47,177 nucleotides of DNA from RI-106 sp964496875 (GTDB lineage Bacteria; Cyanobacteriota; Vampirovibrionia; Obscuribacterales; Obscuribacteraceae), in assembly GCA_964496875.1 (NCBI GenBank), contig CAZCBH010000034.1, positions 1-47,177 on the forward strand. The letters run 5' to 3'. Under the pieces are notes generated by a model, which did not search any database, was not told the origin of the DNA, and was given only the letters and a program-made list of their open reading frames with translations. The translations under genes and the position numbers were made by a program. The stretch's first letter is position 1; each line of letters begins with the position of its first letter. Shown piece after piece: positions 34,188-43,046 of this stretch.

Positions 34188-35063
34188 ATGAAACTTTGCT
34201 TTGATGCCACTAGATTTGGTGCTGGTCTGGAAGGGGCGATTGATATCGCTTCCCAGAAGGGTATTCCGTGCGTAGAGTATTCTTTTGAGCCTTTTCCGGC
34301 GGGAGGCAAGACCGGCCGTGATTTGAAAGGCAAAGAGCGCAAGTATCTGGAGTCGGTGGCTGCCCTCAGCCAGGAAAAGGGCGTAGAGATTGCCTGTTTG
34401 AACCTGCTTTACAGCCACAGTCCCGGCGATAAGAACTCTAAAAAGAAGTTTCTCGGCATGATGGAAAAGCTCTCCAAGGTGGCGGCGGTGCTGAAATGCA
34501 AGTTCGTCTCCTTTTATCTGGAACCCGGTGCCGATGAGGGCTGGAAGGATGCCTTCGAAGAAGATTTTGCCGAGCTTTTGCCAATCATGCAGGAACTGGA
34601 TGTTGTGCCTTTGCTGAAGCTCTCTACCCCGTCAAGCACCCGCAGGCTTTCTCTCAAGAAGTGGCGGGCGATGGAGCCTCAAGACTGGCGAGATCTTCTC
34701 TCTGGTTGCAGTGGTCTCAGTTTGAGCTTCTCTCCTGCCGATTGTGTCTGGCTCGGCATAGACTATCTTCAGATTCTCAGCGGTTTCAACGCCGCCATCG
34801 AACATGTCGAAGCCAACGATGTCGAGATCAATCGCCAGATGCTAAAAGACTCCGGTATGTTCGGTCCGCTCTGGTGGCGTTACCGCATCCCCGGTAAAGG
34901 CGTAGTAGACTGGAGTCAGCTCATAGAGTTGCTCAAGCTCTACGAATATAAAGGGACATTCTCCATTCAGCTCGATGATGAGTTCGTCGCAGGAGATATG
35001 ACCTCCCTGGAGGGGGCCCTCGATGACGGTGTGAAGAAACTGGCACCACTATTCAAAGGCTGA
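34188..35063 (+). CDS. Sugar phosphate isomerase/epimerase-like TIM-barrel protein
   Basis: 291 residues. It starts MKLCFDATRFGAGLEGAI and has features of the AP-endonuclease-2 family barrel: VEYSFEP near residue 30, ACLNLLYSH around 70, FVSFYLEPG at about 105, and a C-terminal GKGVVDWSQLIELLKLYEYK, which matches the GxGxxDW motif of these enzymes. Metal ligands seem partly altered. It is followed 32 bp later by the GH38 alpha-mannosidase, suggesting a role in carbohydrate turnover (inference). The substrate is unknown. Confidence 0.75.
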   Translation: MKLCFDATRFGAGLEGAIDIASQKGIPCVEYSFEPFPAGGKTGRDLKGKERKYLESVAALSQEKGVEIACLNLLYSHSPGDKNSKKKFLGMMEKLSKVAAVLKCKFVSFYLEPGADEGWKDAFEEDFAELLPIMQELDVVPLLKLSTPSSTRRLSLKKWRAMEPQDWRDLLSGCSGLSLSFSPADCVWLGIDYLQILSGFNAAIEHVEANDVEINRQMLKDSGMFGPLWWRYRIPGKGVVDWSQLIELLKLYEYKGTFSIQLDDEFVAGDMTSLEGALDDGVKKLAPLFKG

Positions 35064-35095
35064 GGCTTCTTTAAGGCTACAAAGGATGTGAGAGG

Positions 35096-38086
35096 ATGGA
35101 GAAAAGGCGGATCTGTCTTTACACCCAGACGCACTGGGATCGTGAATGGTACTGGGAGTTCGAGAAGTATCGCTGTCAACTGGGATCGGTGGCGCGTCGG
35201 CTTGCCGCCGAGCTTGAAGACGGTGCCATGCCTGTCTTTCATCTGGATGGGCAGTCCTGCGCCCTCGAAGATATCATCGCCATCCAGCCCGATATGGAAA
35301 AACGGCTCGGCAAGTTGATTTCCCGGGGCAAATTGCGGGTCGGACCATGGTATGTACTTGCCGACCAAATGTTGGTCTCCGGAGAGAGCCTGGTTAGAAA
35401 TCTGGAGCGGGGTATCAAAATTGCCTCCAGATATGGTGACCCTCTGGCGGTCGGCTATTTGCCCGATACCTTCGGTCACACCCAGGATATGCCCCGTATT
35501 TTGAAAGGATTCGGCATCGATAATGCAGTGGTCTGGCGTGGTGTACCCGAGCTCGATCAGGGACCGGCTTTTCTCTGGCGCAGCCCGGATGGCAGCGAGG
35601 TGCTCGCTTATCTTCTACCCGACGGCTATTACCAGACTGCCTTTCATGAAGCGGAGGGCAAAGAGCCTGCCGAGATAAGGGCTAGGTTGGGAGAGTATCT
35701 GCTCTCTTTTCTCGGTCTGGATACTGAAGGTTCGGAAATTGACGAGTTAGAGCTTAATGGAAGGGGGCGGTCTTATTTCGAACCTGGTAAATCCGCCCTG
35801 GTGCCAGTGGGAGGAGATCATCTCTATCCGCCCGGGAAGTTGCGTTTGCTGGTCAAGCGGGCCAAAGAAGCCATGGCTGCCCTGCCGGAACACCAGAGAA
35901 TCGATGTGGAGGTCGTGGATCTCGAGACCTATCTCAAGCGTGTCAAGCGCTTTTTGTCCGGGGAGCTCGAACTTACGCGCTTGATACCGGGCGAGCTGAG
36001 AGACAACAGTTTTTCTGATGGGCATTGTCGCGCGTTCATGCTGGCGGGAGTTCTCTCGGCCAGGCTTTATCTGAAGCGAGAGAATAGAGATCTCGAACAC
36101 AGGCTATTGCATAGAGTCGAGCCTCTGATGAGCGGGCTCTATGCGCGTGGTCTGGTCAATTATCCGGGCGCCGAGCTGGATCACGCCCTGCGCTTGCTTT
36201 TGCTCAATCATCCCCACGACAGCATATGTGGTTGCAGTGTCGATGATGTCCATCGTCAGATGTCGACCAGAAGTAGGTCTGCTAATCACTTATTAGATTT
36301 TATCGAACGAGAGGTTAGAGAGGAGATGATATCACCCGGGGTGCATGAATGGTCCCGGATTGGTGCTGGCAAAAATGGTAGTGCCGCCTCTACCTCTGTC
36401 TCTGTCTGTGCCGGATATGGTCGTTGGTCCATGGACTTGAATGACCCCGACCGTGGTGCCGACGGAAACGCTGTCTTCAATTTTTCCGGCAGTGAAATAT
36501 CGGCACCGGTGCCTTTTAAGTATTCTGTCCCGGCGACCCTTTTGAATTTGACCAGCCCGGGTCATGAAAGGGATGTGAAGCTCGACGATAAACAGAGAAC
36601 GCTTATCGACAAAGAACTTGATCGCATGCTTACTAAAGCGGCTCCACGACAGCTCAGAAGGACCTATACCGCTACGGAAGTTTTCGGCTCTGCCGGTGGA
36701 GTGCCTGTGTATAAGGATGTCTGTGTGGTCGAGGGCTTGACCCTGGCTGATTCGGTTCCGGCTTTTGGGGTCGCTTTTTCTCTTTCGGCAGAAGCAGATC
36801 AGGCTGGAAACGCCTGTGAATTCATTCCGGTGCAGGCGGAATCTTCTAGTAAGAGTGGAAGCATTACCCTCGTCAATCAGTTCTATCTGCTCCGGGTCGA
36901 TGAAGACGGAACACTGGAGGTCAAGCTCGAGGCGGGCAAGAACCGGTCGAAGCACCACAGGCTTGACCCGGTCTTTAGAGATGTGGCCGATGCCGGGGAC
37001 TCTTACAATTTCGATCCGGTTTTCGGTGACGATGAAATCGAGGCGGTTTTCCAAGGGGCTCGCCTGATAGAAAACGGACCCCTGCTGGCGGCTATCGAGC
37101 TGGTTCATCGAATTGACCTGCCGGTCTCTTGCGAAGAGAGCGAGGATCGGTCATTTTTGAAAGGGCTGAAAGATGTGGATGATGTGGTCTCTTTCAAGCG
37201 TTCGCGAGAGGTCGTAAACCACAGTATAAAAACCAGAGTCGAGCTCCGCGCCTGTGACCCGATTGTTTATTTTGAAACCGAGTTCGAAAACCACAGTCGA
37301 GATCACCGACTGGAAGTCAGTTTCAATACTGGTAAACCGGTCAAGAAGACCTGGTCCGAGAATCACTTCAGCTGCGTAGAACGACCGGTTCGCAAAGCTA
37401 CTTTGCGCTTGCCGGTGCCCCGGGGCAAAGAGGCCCCGCTAGATCGTTTTCCCTGCCAGAGGTTTTTTGTGGCCAATGGTCAGGTGTTCTTGAATCTGGG
37501 GCTTCCAGAATACGCGGTTGAGGGCGATCGGGTTTCTATAACTGTTTTGAGGGCTTTTTCCATGCTCTCTCGCAAGCGTCTGTTAACCAGAGGTGGTGGC
37601 GCTGGTCCGTATATGCCTACCCCGGAAGGAAATTGTCTTGGACCTAACAAAGTCAACTATGGTTGGTCCAGTCTGGAGCTTATCGACGGCGGTGAAGGCT
37701 TCGGGACGAAGTGCCGGGCGGCTGCCTGGGATTTAGCCGAGCGTTTCGAGAATCCGCTCTTTTTCTCTCCGGTTTCAAGCGACTTTGTCAGGACTTATAC
37801 CGGCGCGGATAAGGCGAGAGTTTCTCTTTCGGATATTAAAATCGAGAACACGGCGGTCAGGTTATCAGCCATGTACAAAATCGAAGCCAAAGAGGCCCTT
37901 TGTTTGAGGCTCCTGAACGTATCCATGGATGCCTTCGAGACCGAGATCGAGCTTGGCTTCCCATTCAAGAGTGTCAGCCTGACAGATCTTTCCGGAGCGG
38001 TGAAAGAGCGCCTGAAGACCAAATCCGGGGCGTTCAGGGTCTCTTTCAAGGCGAACGAGCTGGTCGCCTTGAAAATAGGGCTCTAG
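35096..38086 (+). CDS. GH38 alpha-mannosidase
   Basis: 996 residues, usual for family 38. THWDREWYWEFEKYR (residues 12-26) has the zinc-binding His and Asp. YLPDTFGHTQDMPRI contains the presumed nucleophile Asp124. LLNHPHDSICGCSVDDVH provides further zinc-binding His and Asp. The C-terminal half is beta-sandwich-like. There is no signal peptide, so it is cytosolic. The family hydrolyses alpha-mannosides, including mannosylglycerate in some bacteria; the actual substrate is open. It follows the TIM-barrel gene at 32 bp spacing, and a helical-repeat exported protein lies downstream. Confidence 0.93.
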   Translation: MEKRRICLYTQTHWDREWYWEFEKYRCQLGSVARRLAAELEDGAMPVFHLDGQSCALEDIIAIQPDMEKRLGKLISRGKLRVGPWYVLADQMLVSGESLVRNLERGIKIASRYGDPLAVGYLPDTFGHTQDMPRILKGFGIDNAVVWRGVPELDQGPAFLWRSPDGSEVLAYLLPDGYYQTAFHEAEGKEPAEIRARLGEYLLSFLGLDTEGSEIDELELNGRGRSYFEPGKSALVPVGGDHLYPPGKLRLLVKRAKEAMAALPEHQRIDVEVVDLETYLKRVKRFLSGELELTRLIPGELRDNSFSDGHCRAFMLAGVLSARLYLKRENRDLEHRLLHRVEPLMSGLYARGLVNYPGAELDHALRLLLLNHPHDSICGCSVDDVHRQMSTRSRSANHLLDFIEREVREEMISPGVHEWSRIGAGKNGSAASTSVSVCAGYGRWSMDLNDPDRGADGNAVFNFSGSEISAPVPFKYSVPATLLNLTSPGHERDVKLDDKQRTLIDKELDRMLTKAAPRQLRRTYTATEVFGSAGGVPVYKDVCVVEGLTLADSVPAFGVAFSLSAEADQAGNACEFIPVQAESSSKSGSITLVNQFYLLRVDEDGTLEVKLEAGKNRSKHHRLDPVFRDVADAGDSYNFDPVFGDDEIEAVFQGARLIENGPLLAAIELVHRIDLPVSCEESEDRSFLKGLKDVDDVVSFKRSREVVNHSIKTRVELRACDPIVYFETEFENHSRDHRLEVSFNTGKPVKKTWSENHFSCVERPVRKATLRLPVPRGKEAPLDRFPCQRFFVANGQVFLNLGLPEYAVEGDRVSITVLRAFSMLSRKRLLTRGGGAGPYMPTPEGNCLGPNKVNYGWSSLELIDGGEGFGTKCRAAAWDLAERFENPLFFSPVSSDFVRTYTGADKARVSLSDIKIENTAVRLSAMYKIEAKEALCLRLLNVSMDAFETEIELGFPFKSVSLTDLSGAVKERLKTKSGAFRVSFKANELVALKIGL

Positions 38087-38180
38087 GCAGCCGGTTCCGC
38101 CCCCGGTTTGTGCTGGGCGAATTTTGTGAATATACTTTATACATATGTGAAAAGCTCTTAGTTTTGCCAGGAATTTGTCC

Positions 38181-39143
38181 ATGCTTTTTCATTCTTTCAA
38201 CAATAGATTCAAGGCTGTGGCATTTTGCTCTCTGCTTTCTACCGGTCTTGTGTTACTGGGTGTGATATCGCCCTCGGTGCAGGCACGCAGCAAGTATGAT
38301 CCGGACTCACCGCTTACCATAGATATGCAGAAGCAGCTCACCAGGGCTGCCTCCTACGCCAAGCGTGGCAAAGGGGATAGAGCCGCCCCCATATTCGAAT
38401 CCGCCCTGGCGGAATGTACCGACCTGCCGAAGTGTCTTGCTCTTGCCTCTTACACCGACGGTTACGGGCATCCCCTTTTGGATGTGAAGCGAAAGGCTAT
38501 GGAGAAGGCGGTGGAGCTTTGCAGAACCAATAATGATTTCATTCAGGTAGCTATAAAGGCCAGGCAGTATGAATGCTATGGTGTGACCCGCAACGCTATC
38601 CAGCACCTGATCGGCTCCTCCAATTCTAAAGAGCAGCTTGTCGATCTGGCTCGCAAATCCCAGGAAGTGTCGATGAATGACGTATCTCACCTGGCCATGG
38701 AAAAGTACTACTCTACGGTTAAAACAGTACCGGAAGCACTGGAATATGCCCGGCAGGTGAATCTTCTGGGTATGGACGACCTGCTGCGTCAGGTACTCAA
38801 GGATCTCATAGATGATGAAAACCATCCGGATAGGCTGGTGGAGCTTCTCTCCAGCATAGAAGTATTCAAAGTTAAGGACTTGAATCGCTATCTTCTAAAG
38901 AAAGCTTTAGACGAGTCTAAGGATGTGAATACGCTCTACAGTATCTGGAAAGCGGCGCGCCGTCATGGATATCAGGACATCATGGATGTGGCCGCGTTTC
39001 GCGGCAAGAAGAAGAACCTGATCAAGCAGATACAGGTGCAGCAAGAGCAGAGCTATCAGGATAAGCTCGAGCAGTATCGCAACGGGCAGACCGGAACCGA
39101 AGGTATATACCAGCCTCAGACCCAGCCCATTGGTGGCTTTTAG
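38181..39143 (+). CDS. Exported helical-repeat protein, unknown
   Basis: 320 residues. A signal peptide (FCSLLSTGLVLLGVISPSVQA) is followed by a mostly alpha-helical chain with SEL1/TPR-like spacing (AASYAKRGKGDRAAPIFESA, then ALASYTDGYGHPLLDVKRKA). The end is Gln-rich (TQPIGGF). ATG at 38181 is preceded by AGGA; a TTG at 38175 is in frame. It lies 94 bp after the mannosidase. No specific family recognised. Confidence 0.7.
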   Translation: MLFHSFNNRFKAVAFCSLLSTGLVLLGVISPSVQARSKYDPDSPLTIDMQKQLTRAASYAKRGKGDRAAPIFESALAECTDLPKCLALASYTDGYGHPLLDVKRKAMEKAVELCRTNNDFIQVAIKARQYECYGVTRNAIQHLIGSSNSKEQLVDLARKSQEVSMNDVSHLAMEKYYSTVKTVPEALEYARQVNLLGMDDLLRQVLKDLIDDENHPDRLVELLSSIEVFKVKDLNRYLLKKALDESKDVNTLYSIWKAARRHGYQDIMDVAAFRGKKKNLIKQIQVQQEQSYQDKLEQYRNGQTGTEGIYQPQTQPIGGF

Positions 39144-39545
39144 GCAGTTTCTCGTGGGTGGGTTCTAAAGTCGGAAATGACGATGCCGGTCTCCCCGTGA
39201 TCGACATCATCAGATCCTTCTTCCTCTATAACGCTGCCTGCCTTCCAAAAGTTCAATTCTCGAGCGACAGACTTCCATTATCTAGATTAAATATTCGACT
39301 GCGATCCGGGTTTGCGATTGAACCGGTCTCAATTTGCTCTGTTGTCCGAGGAAGCCTGTATTGCAGAGTTTGTATCTGAATCGTGAACATAATGTTGCTT
39401 TCCCTTCTTTGCAAGAAGTGACCATGGTATGTTCTATGGGTCAGTGGAAAGTGCCACTGTTTCTGAGCCCATCTTAATGTCAGGGCATGGTCGTGCTCTA
39501 AAGATGCGAAGTGGGTCTTCTGCAAATCCCCTGGAGGTGTCAGGA
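39144..39545 (+). other. Intergenic region and leader of rpsU copy 2
   Basis: 402 bp with no supported gene. It carries a strong hairpin at 39436-39472, listed separately, and the ribosome-binding site GGAGGTG at 39533-39539. A -10-like CATAAT is present at 39388-39393 without a good -35. Confidence 0.45.
39436..39472 (+). promoter_or_regulatory. Leader hairpin of rpsU copy 2
   Basis: ATGGG (39436-39440) pairs with CCCAT (39468-39472), and CAGTGG (39442-39447) pairs with CCACTG (39454-39459) around a 6-nt loop. It lies about 75 nt before the TTG start and could be a binding site for S21 itself or an RNA stability element (inference). Confidence 0.4.
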
Positions 39546-39740
39546 TTGTACGTTAGAGTAAGCGAGCAAGAGAGCATCGAACGAGCGCTCAAAAGATTCA
39601 AGAAACAAGTCCAGAAGGCAGGTATTCTGTCCGACTACAGACGTAAGAAGTTCTTCGAATCGGCAGGAGAGCGTCGTAAGAGAAAAGCAGCCGCCGCTCG
39701 CAGACGCCAGGTCAAAAGAATGGTTCACCGCGAAGACTAA
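39546..39740 (+). CDS. rpsU: Ribosomal protein bS21 (copy 2)
   Basis: 64 residues. The sequence YVRVSEQESIERALKRFKKQ, then QKAGILSDYRRKKFFES, is clearly S21, with a longer C-terminal basic tail (RRRQVKRMVHRED) than copy 1 at 12137. The start is TTG at 39546-39548 with GGAGGTG exactly 6 nt upstream. The frame is open upstream to 39429, but those residues do not resemble S21. Followed by a hairpin terminator shared with cobS. Confidence 0.92.
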   Translation: MYVRVSEQESIERALKRFKKQVQKAGILSDYRRKKFFESAGERRKRKAAAARRRQVKRMVHRED

Positions 39741-39775
39741 GTCAAAACTTCGTTCCATTTAAATAAATAGTATCG

Positions 39776-39812
39776 AGAGCAGCTCTTCATTTAGAGAGCT
39801 GTTCTTTTCTTT
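39776..39812 (+). terminator. Terminator between rpsU copy 2 and cobS
   Basis: An 11-bp stem with one G-U pair (AGAGCAGCTCT at 39776-39786, AGAGCTGTTCT at 39795-39805) is followed by TTTCTTTC. It lies 36 bp after the rpsU stop and 11 bp before the cobS stop (convergent). Confidence 0.85.
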
Positions 39813-39822
39813 CTCAGACCGC

Positions 39823-40596
39823 TTATCTAGCGAGAATCAGGGCTGTAGCCAAAAGAGCACCGCATTCAGCCAGCTCCACCACCGCGCCATAGCTGTCGCC
39901 GGTGTGACCACCCAGTTTTCGCGCCAGGCTGTGGGCGGCCAGGGTGCCGACTGTGAGCGCACCGCCGGTGGGGACGATTATCGCCTGATATGGGAAAAAA
40001 GCCATCAATGCGAAAGCGGCAGCAGCAAGAGGCAAGCCCCCCAGAATGAGATCCAGAGGGGCGTTGGTAGAGTCGTGCCAGACCTGTCCTTTGCCTTCTA
40101 CACGGGCATAAGGAAAGCTGGCTATAGTGTAGAGTTCAGCCCAGCGTGCCGCAATCGGGGTTATTACCAGTGCTGGTATCATAAGATTGAGGTGAGAGGC
40201 GAGAGTGGCCAGTGATACCACTTTCAGTAGCAGCAGGCAGACCCCGCTCAGTACGCCGAAGTTGCCTACTCGGCTGTCCTGCATTATTTCCAGCATTCGC
40301 TCCCTGCTTTGATGCGAGAAGATGCCATCTGCCGTGTCCATCAGTCCGTCCATGTGGATGCTGCCGGTGAGCGCAAGCCAGCATACAGCGATAATGGCAC
40401 CATGCAAGGTTTCTGCCGTCGAGAGCTGAATAATAATGGCGTTGACCGCCACCAGAATCAATCCGACCAATAAGCCGACCCAGGGCAGATATTTGCCCAG
40501 ACCTCGCAATTGCCAGTCTCCTTCGAGATTTATCAATCGGCCTATTGGAATCGCTGTGACATAGGCTATGGCGATAGCCAGACGTTTCAAGATCAT
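39823..40596 (-). CDS. cobS: Adenosylcobinamide-GDP ribazoletransferase (cobalamin synthase)
   Basis: 257 residues, an integral membrane protein with several spans. The motif HMDGLMDTADGIFSH and QDSRVGNFGVLSGV are diagnostic of CobS/CobV. It joins adenosylcobinamide-GDP and alpha-ribazole, the late step of cobalamin synthesis. No other cobalamin gene is in the window, so this gene is isolated here. Start is ATG 40594-40596, close downstream of the TPR gene on the same strand (20 bp). Confidence 0.93.
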   Translation of the reverse strand: MILKRLAIAIAYVTAIPIGRLINLEGDWQLRGLGKYLPWVGLLVGLILVAVNAIIIQLSTAETLHGAIIAVCWLALTGSIHMDGLMDTADGIFSHQSRERMLEIMQDSRVGNFGVLSGVCLLLLKVVSLATLASHLNLMIPALVITPIAARWAELYTIASFPYARVEGKGQVWHDSTNAPLDLILGGLPLAAAAFALMAFFPYQAIIVPTGGALTVGTLAAHSLARKLGGHTGDSYGAVVELAECGALLATALILAR

Positions 40597-40616
40597 CGAC
40601 TAACTCTTCTTTCGAT

Positions 40617-41936
40617 TCATTCGGCTTTTCGCCTTATATGTCCCGGAACCTCCGCACTGTATTCGGGGCGATGAGGGAAGTTTTCACTGTTGTGTAGGAC
40701 AAGATACTCTCTTTTATCCACATAATAGGATATGGACTCGTGGACGATTTTGAGGATGTCCGGATCGGATTCGAGATTGAATGCTCTTTCCAGAATTTCG
40801 GGTATCACCTCTTCGGGATCCTTCTCTGTGTCCGTGTCATCTAGGGTGGCGCGGCTTTCGCCTTTCCACGGCAGCACTATGTGGTCGTCGAAATGTCCGA
40901 CGATATCTGGTATTAATGGCAGTGGCATACTGGTCGGTAGTCCATAGCAAAAAAGGCTGCGGTTTTTGTCGTTGGGCACAAAAGTCTTGTGCGGTCCGAT
41001 AATTTCCGGAGCCCAGTCCATGAGTAAAAGCGCGTGATCCGGCCTGTCCGGACCCTGATAGTGACCGAGGGGCAAATCGAACAACCTGGCCAATACGGCA
41101 GAGAGCGGGCGAGAAGTAGGGCTGTAGAATTCCACCGCCTCCGGTGCCAGCCTCAGACCTTCGAGCAGTCCTTTGAGAACCATCATCGTACTCGCTATCT
41201 TTTTATAGGATTCGGTCGACTTTCGCTCCGCTTTCGGCTGACCGTCATCATCTTCCTCTGCCGGGTCAAATAAGAGAATACTGCCGTACAAAATATAGAG
41301 CCAGTCTCTTCTGGTCAAAACAGTCTTCTTCTTGAGCTGCTCCTGACGCTTGAGGACAAACTCTCGATGCTGATACTCGTATTTTTCTTCGTCGGTGACC
41401 GCCAGTTTCTCCAGGCGATTGATAAGCTCTTTCGATTTTTTGAAATCCCTGGCAAGTGAATAGCAGGCAGAGAGATTGAGGACGGTGTCGAAGTCCTCTT
41501 CTATCTTTCGGACCAGCTCGAAGTGTCGCGCCGCCTGGGCATACTTCGCCTGGGACATCATCGCGAAGCCGAGTTCATAGTGCACAGTCGGGTCGTCCGG
41601 GGCCATGGCGCTGGCTTTTTTCAAAAGCATCTCAGCCAGCTCGAATTCTCTAATGTCTATCAGCTTGTAACCGGCTTCGAAAACCTTCTCCGGCTCCTTT
41701 TCCAGATCCAGGTGCTCATCCTGGCCACTGGCAGTTTTGTTGCCCGAGAGGGCTTTCAAAGAGTTGGAGAGTTCCTCTTGATCGGCGTCTTTCATCAGAC
41801 GAGAGAGCAGCTCGACTGTCTTTGCGTCTTCCGGGTTCTTGAGCCAGCACTGTCTCAGTACTTCCAGGCACTTTTCATGCCTGCCCTCCTCCAGGAGGGT
41901 GGTCGCTTTTTTGAGTTCTTCTTCTCTAGGGTTCAA
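40617..41936 (-). CDS. TPR-containing cytosolic protein, unknown
   Basis: 439 residues from TTG at 41934-41936. An upstream extension would overlap tpiA and has no TPR character. Residues 1-200 hold several TPR-like units (ATTLLEEGRHEKCLEVLRQC and PTVHYELGFAMMSQAKYAQA). A basic segment follows (about 215-235), then an uncharacterised C-terminal domain with GHYQGPDRPDHALLLMDWAP and VVEE-like acidic stretches. No signal peptide. It lies 20 bp upstream of cobS, so an operon is likely although no functional link is obvious. Confidence 0.75.
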   Translation of the reverse strand: MNPREEELKKATTLLEEGRHEKCLEVLRQCWLKNPEDAKTVELLSRLMKDADQEELSNSLKALSGNKTASGQDEHLDLEKEPEKVFEAGYKLIDIREFELAEMLLKKASAMAPDDPTVHYELGFAMMSQAKYAQAARHFELVRKIEEDFDTVLNLSACYSLARDFKKSKELINRLEKLAVTDEEKYEYQHREFVLKRQEQLKKKTVLTRRDWLYILYGSILLFDPAEEDDDGQPKAERKSTESYKKIASTMMVLKGLLEGLRLAPEAVEFYSPTSRPLSAVLARLFDLPLGHYQGPDRPDHALLLMDWAPEIIGPHKTFVPNDKNRSLFCYGLPTSMPLPLIPDIVGHFDDHIVLPWKGESRATLDDTDTEKDPEEVIPEILERAFNLESDPDILKIVHESISYYVDKREYLVLHNSENFPHRPEYSAEVPGHIRRKAE

Positions 41937-42146
41937 TGATGCCTGCTTCTTTTGATTCTTTATATAGCTATCTGTAATCCGGTCTCTTATTGTAAAGAAC
42001 GATACTACCTTTAAGGAAGACCGATAAGATTTTAGGGCACGATGGCACAGATCGGCAGATTCTCTGAGATTATCGGTTAGAATTTGCAGATGTTTCGAGG
42101 CGCCCTGACCGCCTTTTGCCATTCGCCTATTGAGGGGGGATCCGAC

Positions 42147-42962
42147 GTGAGCACCGATAGAAAGACCATTATTGCCGGTAACTGGAAAATGCATAAGACC
42201 CACGAAGAAGCAGCCGAGCTGGCTTCTGCGGTGGTCAAAGGCGTCGAAGGGAAGAGCGACCTACCCGAAGTGGTTCTCTGTCCGCCATTCACGGCTTTGG
42301 CAGCCGTGGTGGACGCCACCCGGGGCAGCAGCGTCAAGGTCGGTGCCCAGAACATGGACTATCGCAACGAAGGCGCCTTCACCGGCGAAATCTCTCCGGT
42401 CATGCTTTCTAAGATGGGGGTGACCCATGTCATCCTCGGCCATTCGGAGAGACGGCAATTTTTCGGAGAGACTAATTCCACTGTCAACCTTAAATTGAAG
42501 GCAGCCCTGGAGCACGGACTGGTGCCTATTGTCTGTGTCGGAGAATCGCTTGATGAAAGAGAGAGTGGTTTGACCGATTCAGTGGTTAGAAGACAAGTGG
42601 CAGCCGCTCTCGAAGACCTGACCGAAGCGGATGTCGAGACCCTGGTCATCGCCTACGAGCCTGTCTGGGCAATCGGCACCGGTAAGACCTGCGAGGCTAC
42701 CGAGGCAAATCGCGTCGCCGAGTCCATTCGTTCTACCGTTAACGATTTCTTCGCTGCCGAAGCCGGCAGCAAATCCAAAATCGGTGAGACAATTCCAATC
42801 CTTTACGGCGGTAGCGTTAAAGCCTCTAATGTGGACGAGCAGCTCGAACTGCCCCATATAGACGGCAGTCTGGTCGGCGGAGCCAGCCTGAGCGCTCCGG
42901 ATTTTCTTCCGATAATTGAGGGCGGATGTCGCCGTGTAAAGTTGACTCCTTCGGCGTCCTGA
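42147..42962 (+). CDS. tpiA: Triosephosphate isomerase
   Basis: 271 residues. AGNWKM has the catalytic Lys14, GHSERR the catalytic His99, and YEPVWAIGTGKT the catalytic Glu171 with the mobile loop after it. LYGGSVKASN forms the phosphate site. It interconverts glyceraldehyde-3-phosphate and dihydroxyacetone phosphate. The length is slightly above the usual 250 because of a loop at about 208-217 and a longer C-terminus. GTG at 42147 is preceded by GGGGGGA (42134-42140) with 6 nt spacing; an in-frame TTG at 42084 was rejected. Confidence 0.96.
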   Translation: MSTDRKTIIAGNWKMHKTHEEAAELASAVVKGVEGKSDLPEVVLCPPFTALAAVVDATRGSSVKVGAQNMDYRNEGAFTGEISPVMLSKMGVTHVILGHSERRQFFGETNSTVNLKLKAALEHGLVPIVCVGESLDERESGLTDSVVRRQVAAALEDLTEADVETLVIAYEPVWAIGTGKTCEATEANRVAESIRSTVNDFFAAEAGSKSKIGETIPILYGGSVKASNVDEQLELPHIDGSLVGGASLSAPDFLPIIEGGCRRVKLTPSAS

Positions 42963-43026
42963 GCAGAAATCTAAACTGTTAGAAACATCCTCTACCGATC
43001 CGGTGGTGAGCTTAAGCCTATTCGTT

Positions 43027-43032
43027 TATAAT
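43027..43032 (+). promoter_or_regulatory. -10 box of tRNA-Ser promoter
   Basis: TATAAT matches consensus exactly, 14 bp upstream of the tRNA. The -35 (about 43004-43009, TGGTGA) is poor. Confidence 0.55.
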
Positions 43033-43046
43033 GGCTGCTCCACCCT

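Noticed and set aside
39429..39545. In-frame N-terminal extension of rpsU copy 2
   Set aside because: The residues do not resemble S21, the hairpin lies inside, and a perfect GGAGGTG precedes the TTG at 39546.
42084..42146. TTG start for tpiA at 42084
   Set aside because: It would add 21 residues not found in TpiA proteins; the GTG at 42147 has a strong G-rich site and gives AGNWKM at the normal place.
41937..42203. N-terminal extension of the TPR gene overlapping tpiA
   Set aside because: It would overlap tpiA on the other strand and contains no TPR; the TTG at 41936 has a reasonable ribosome-binding site.
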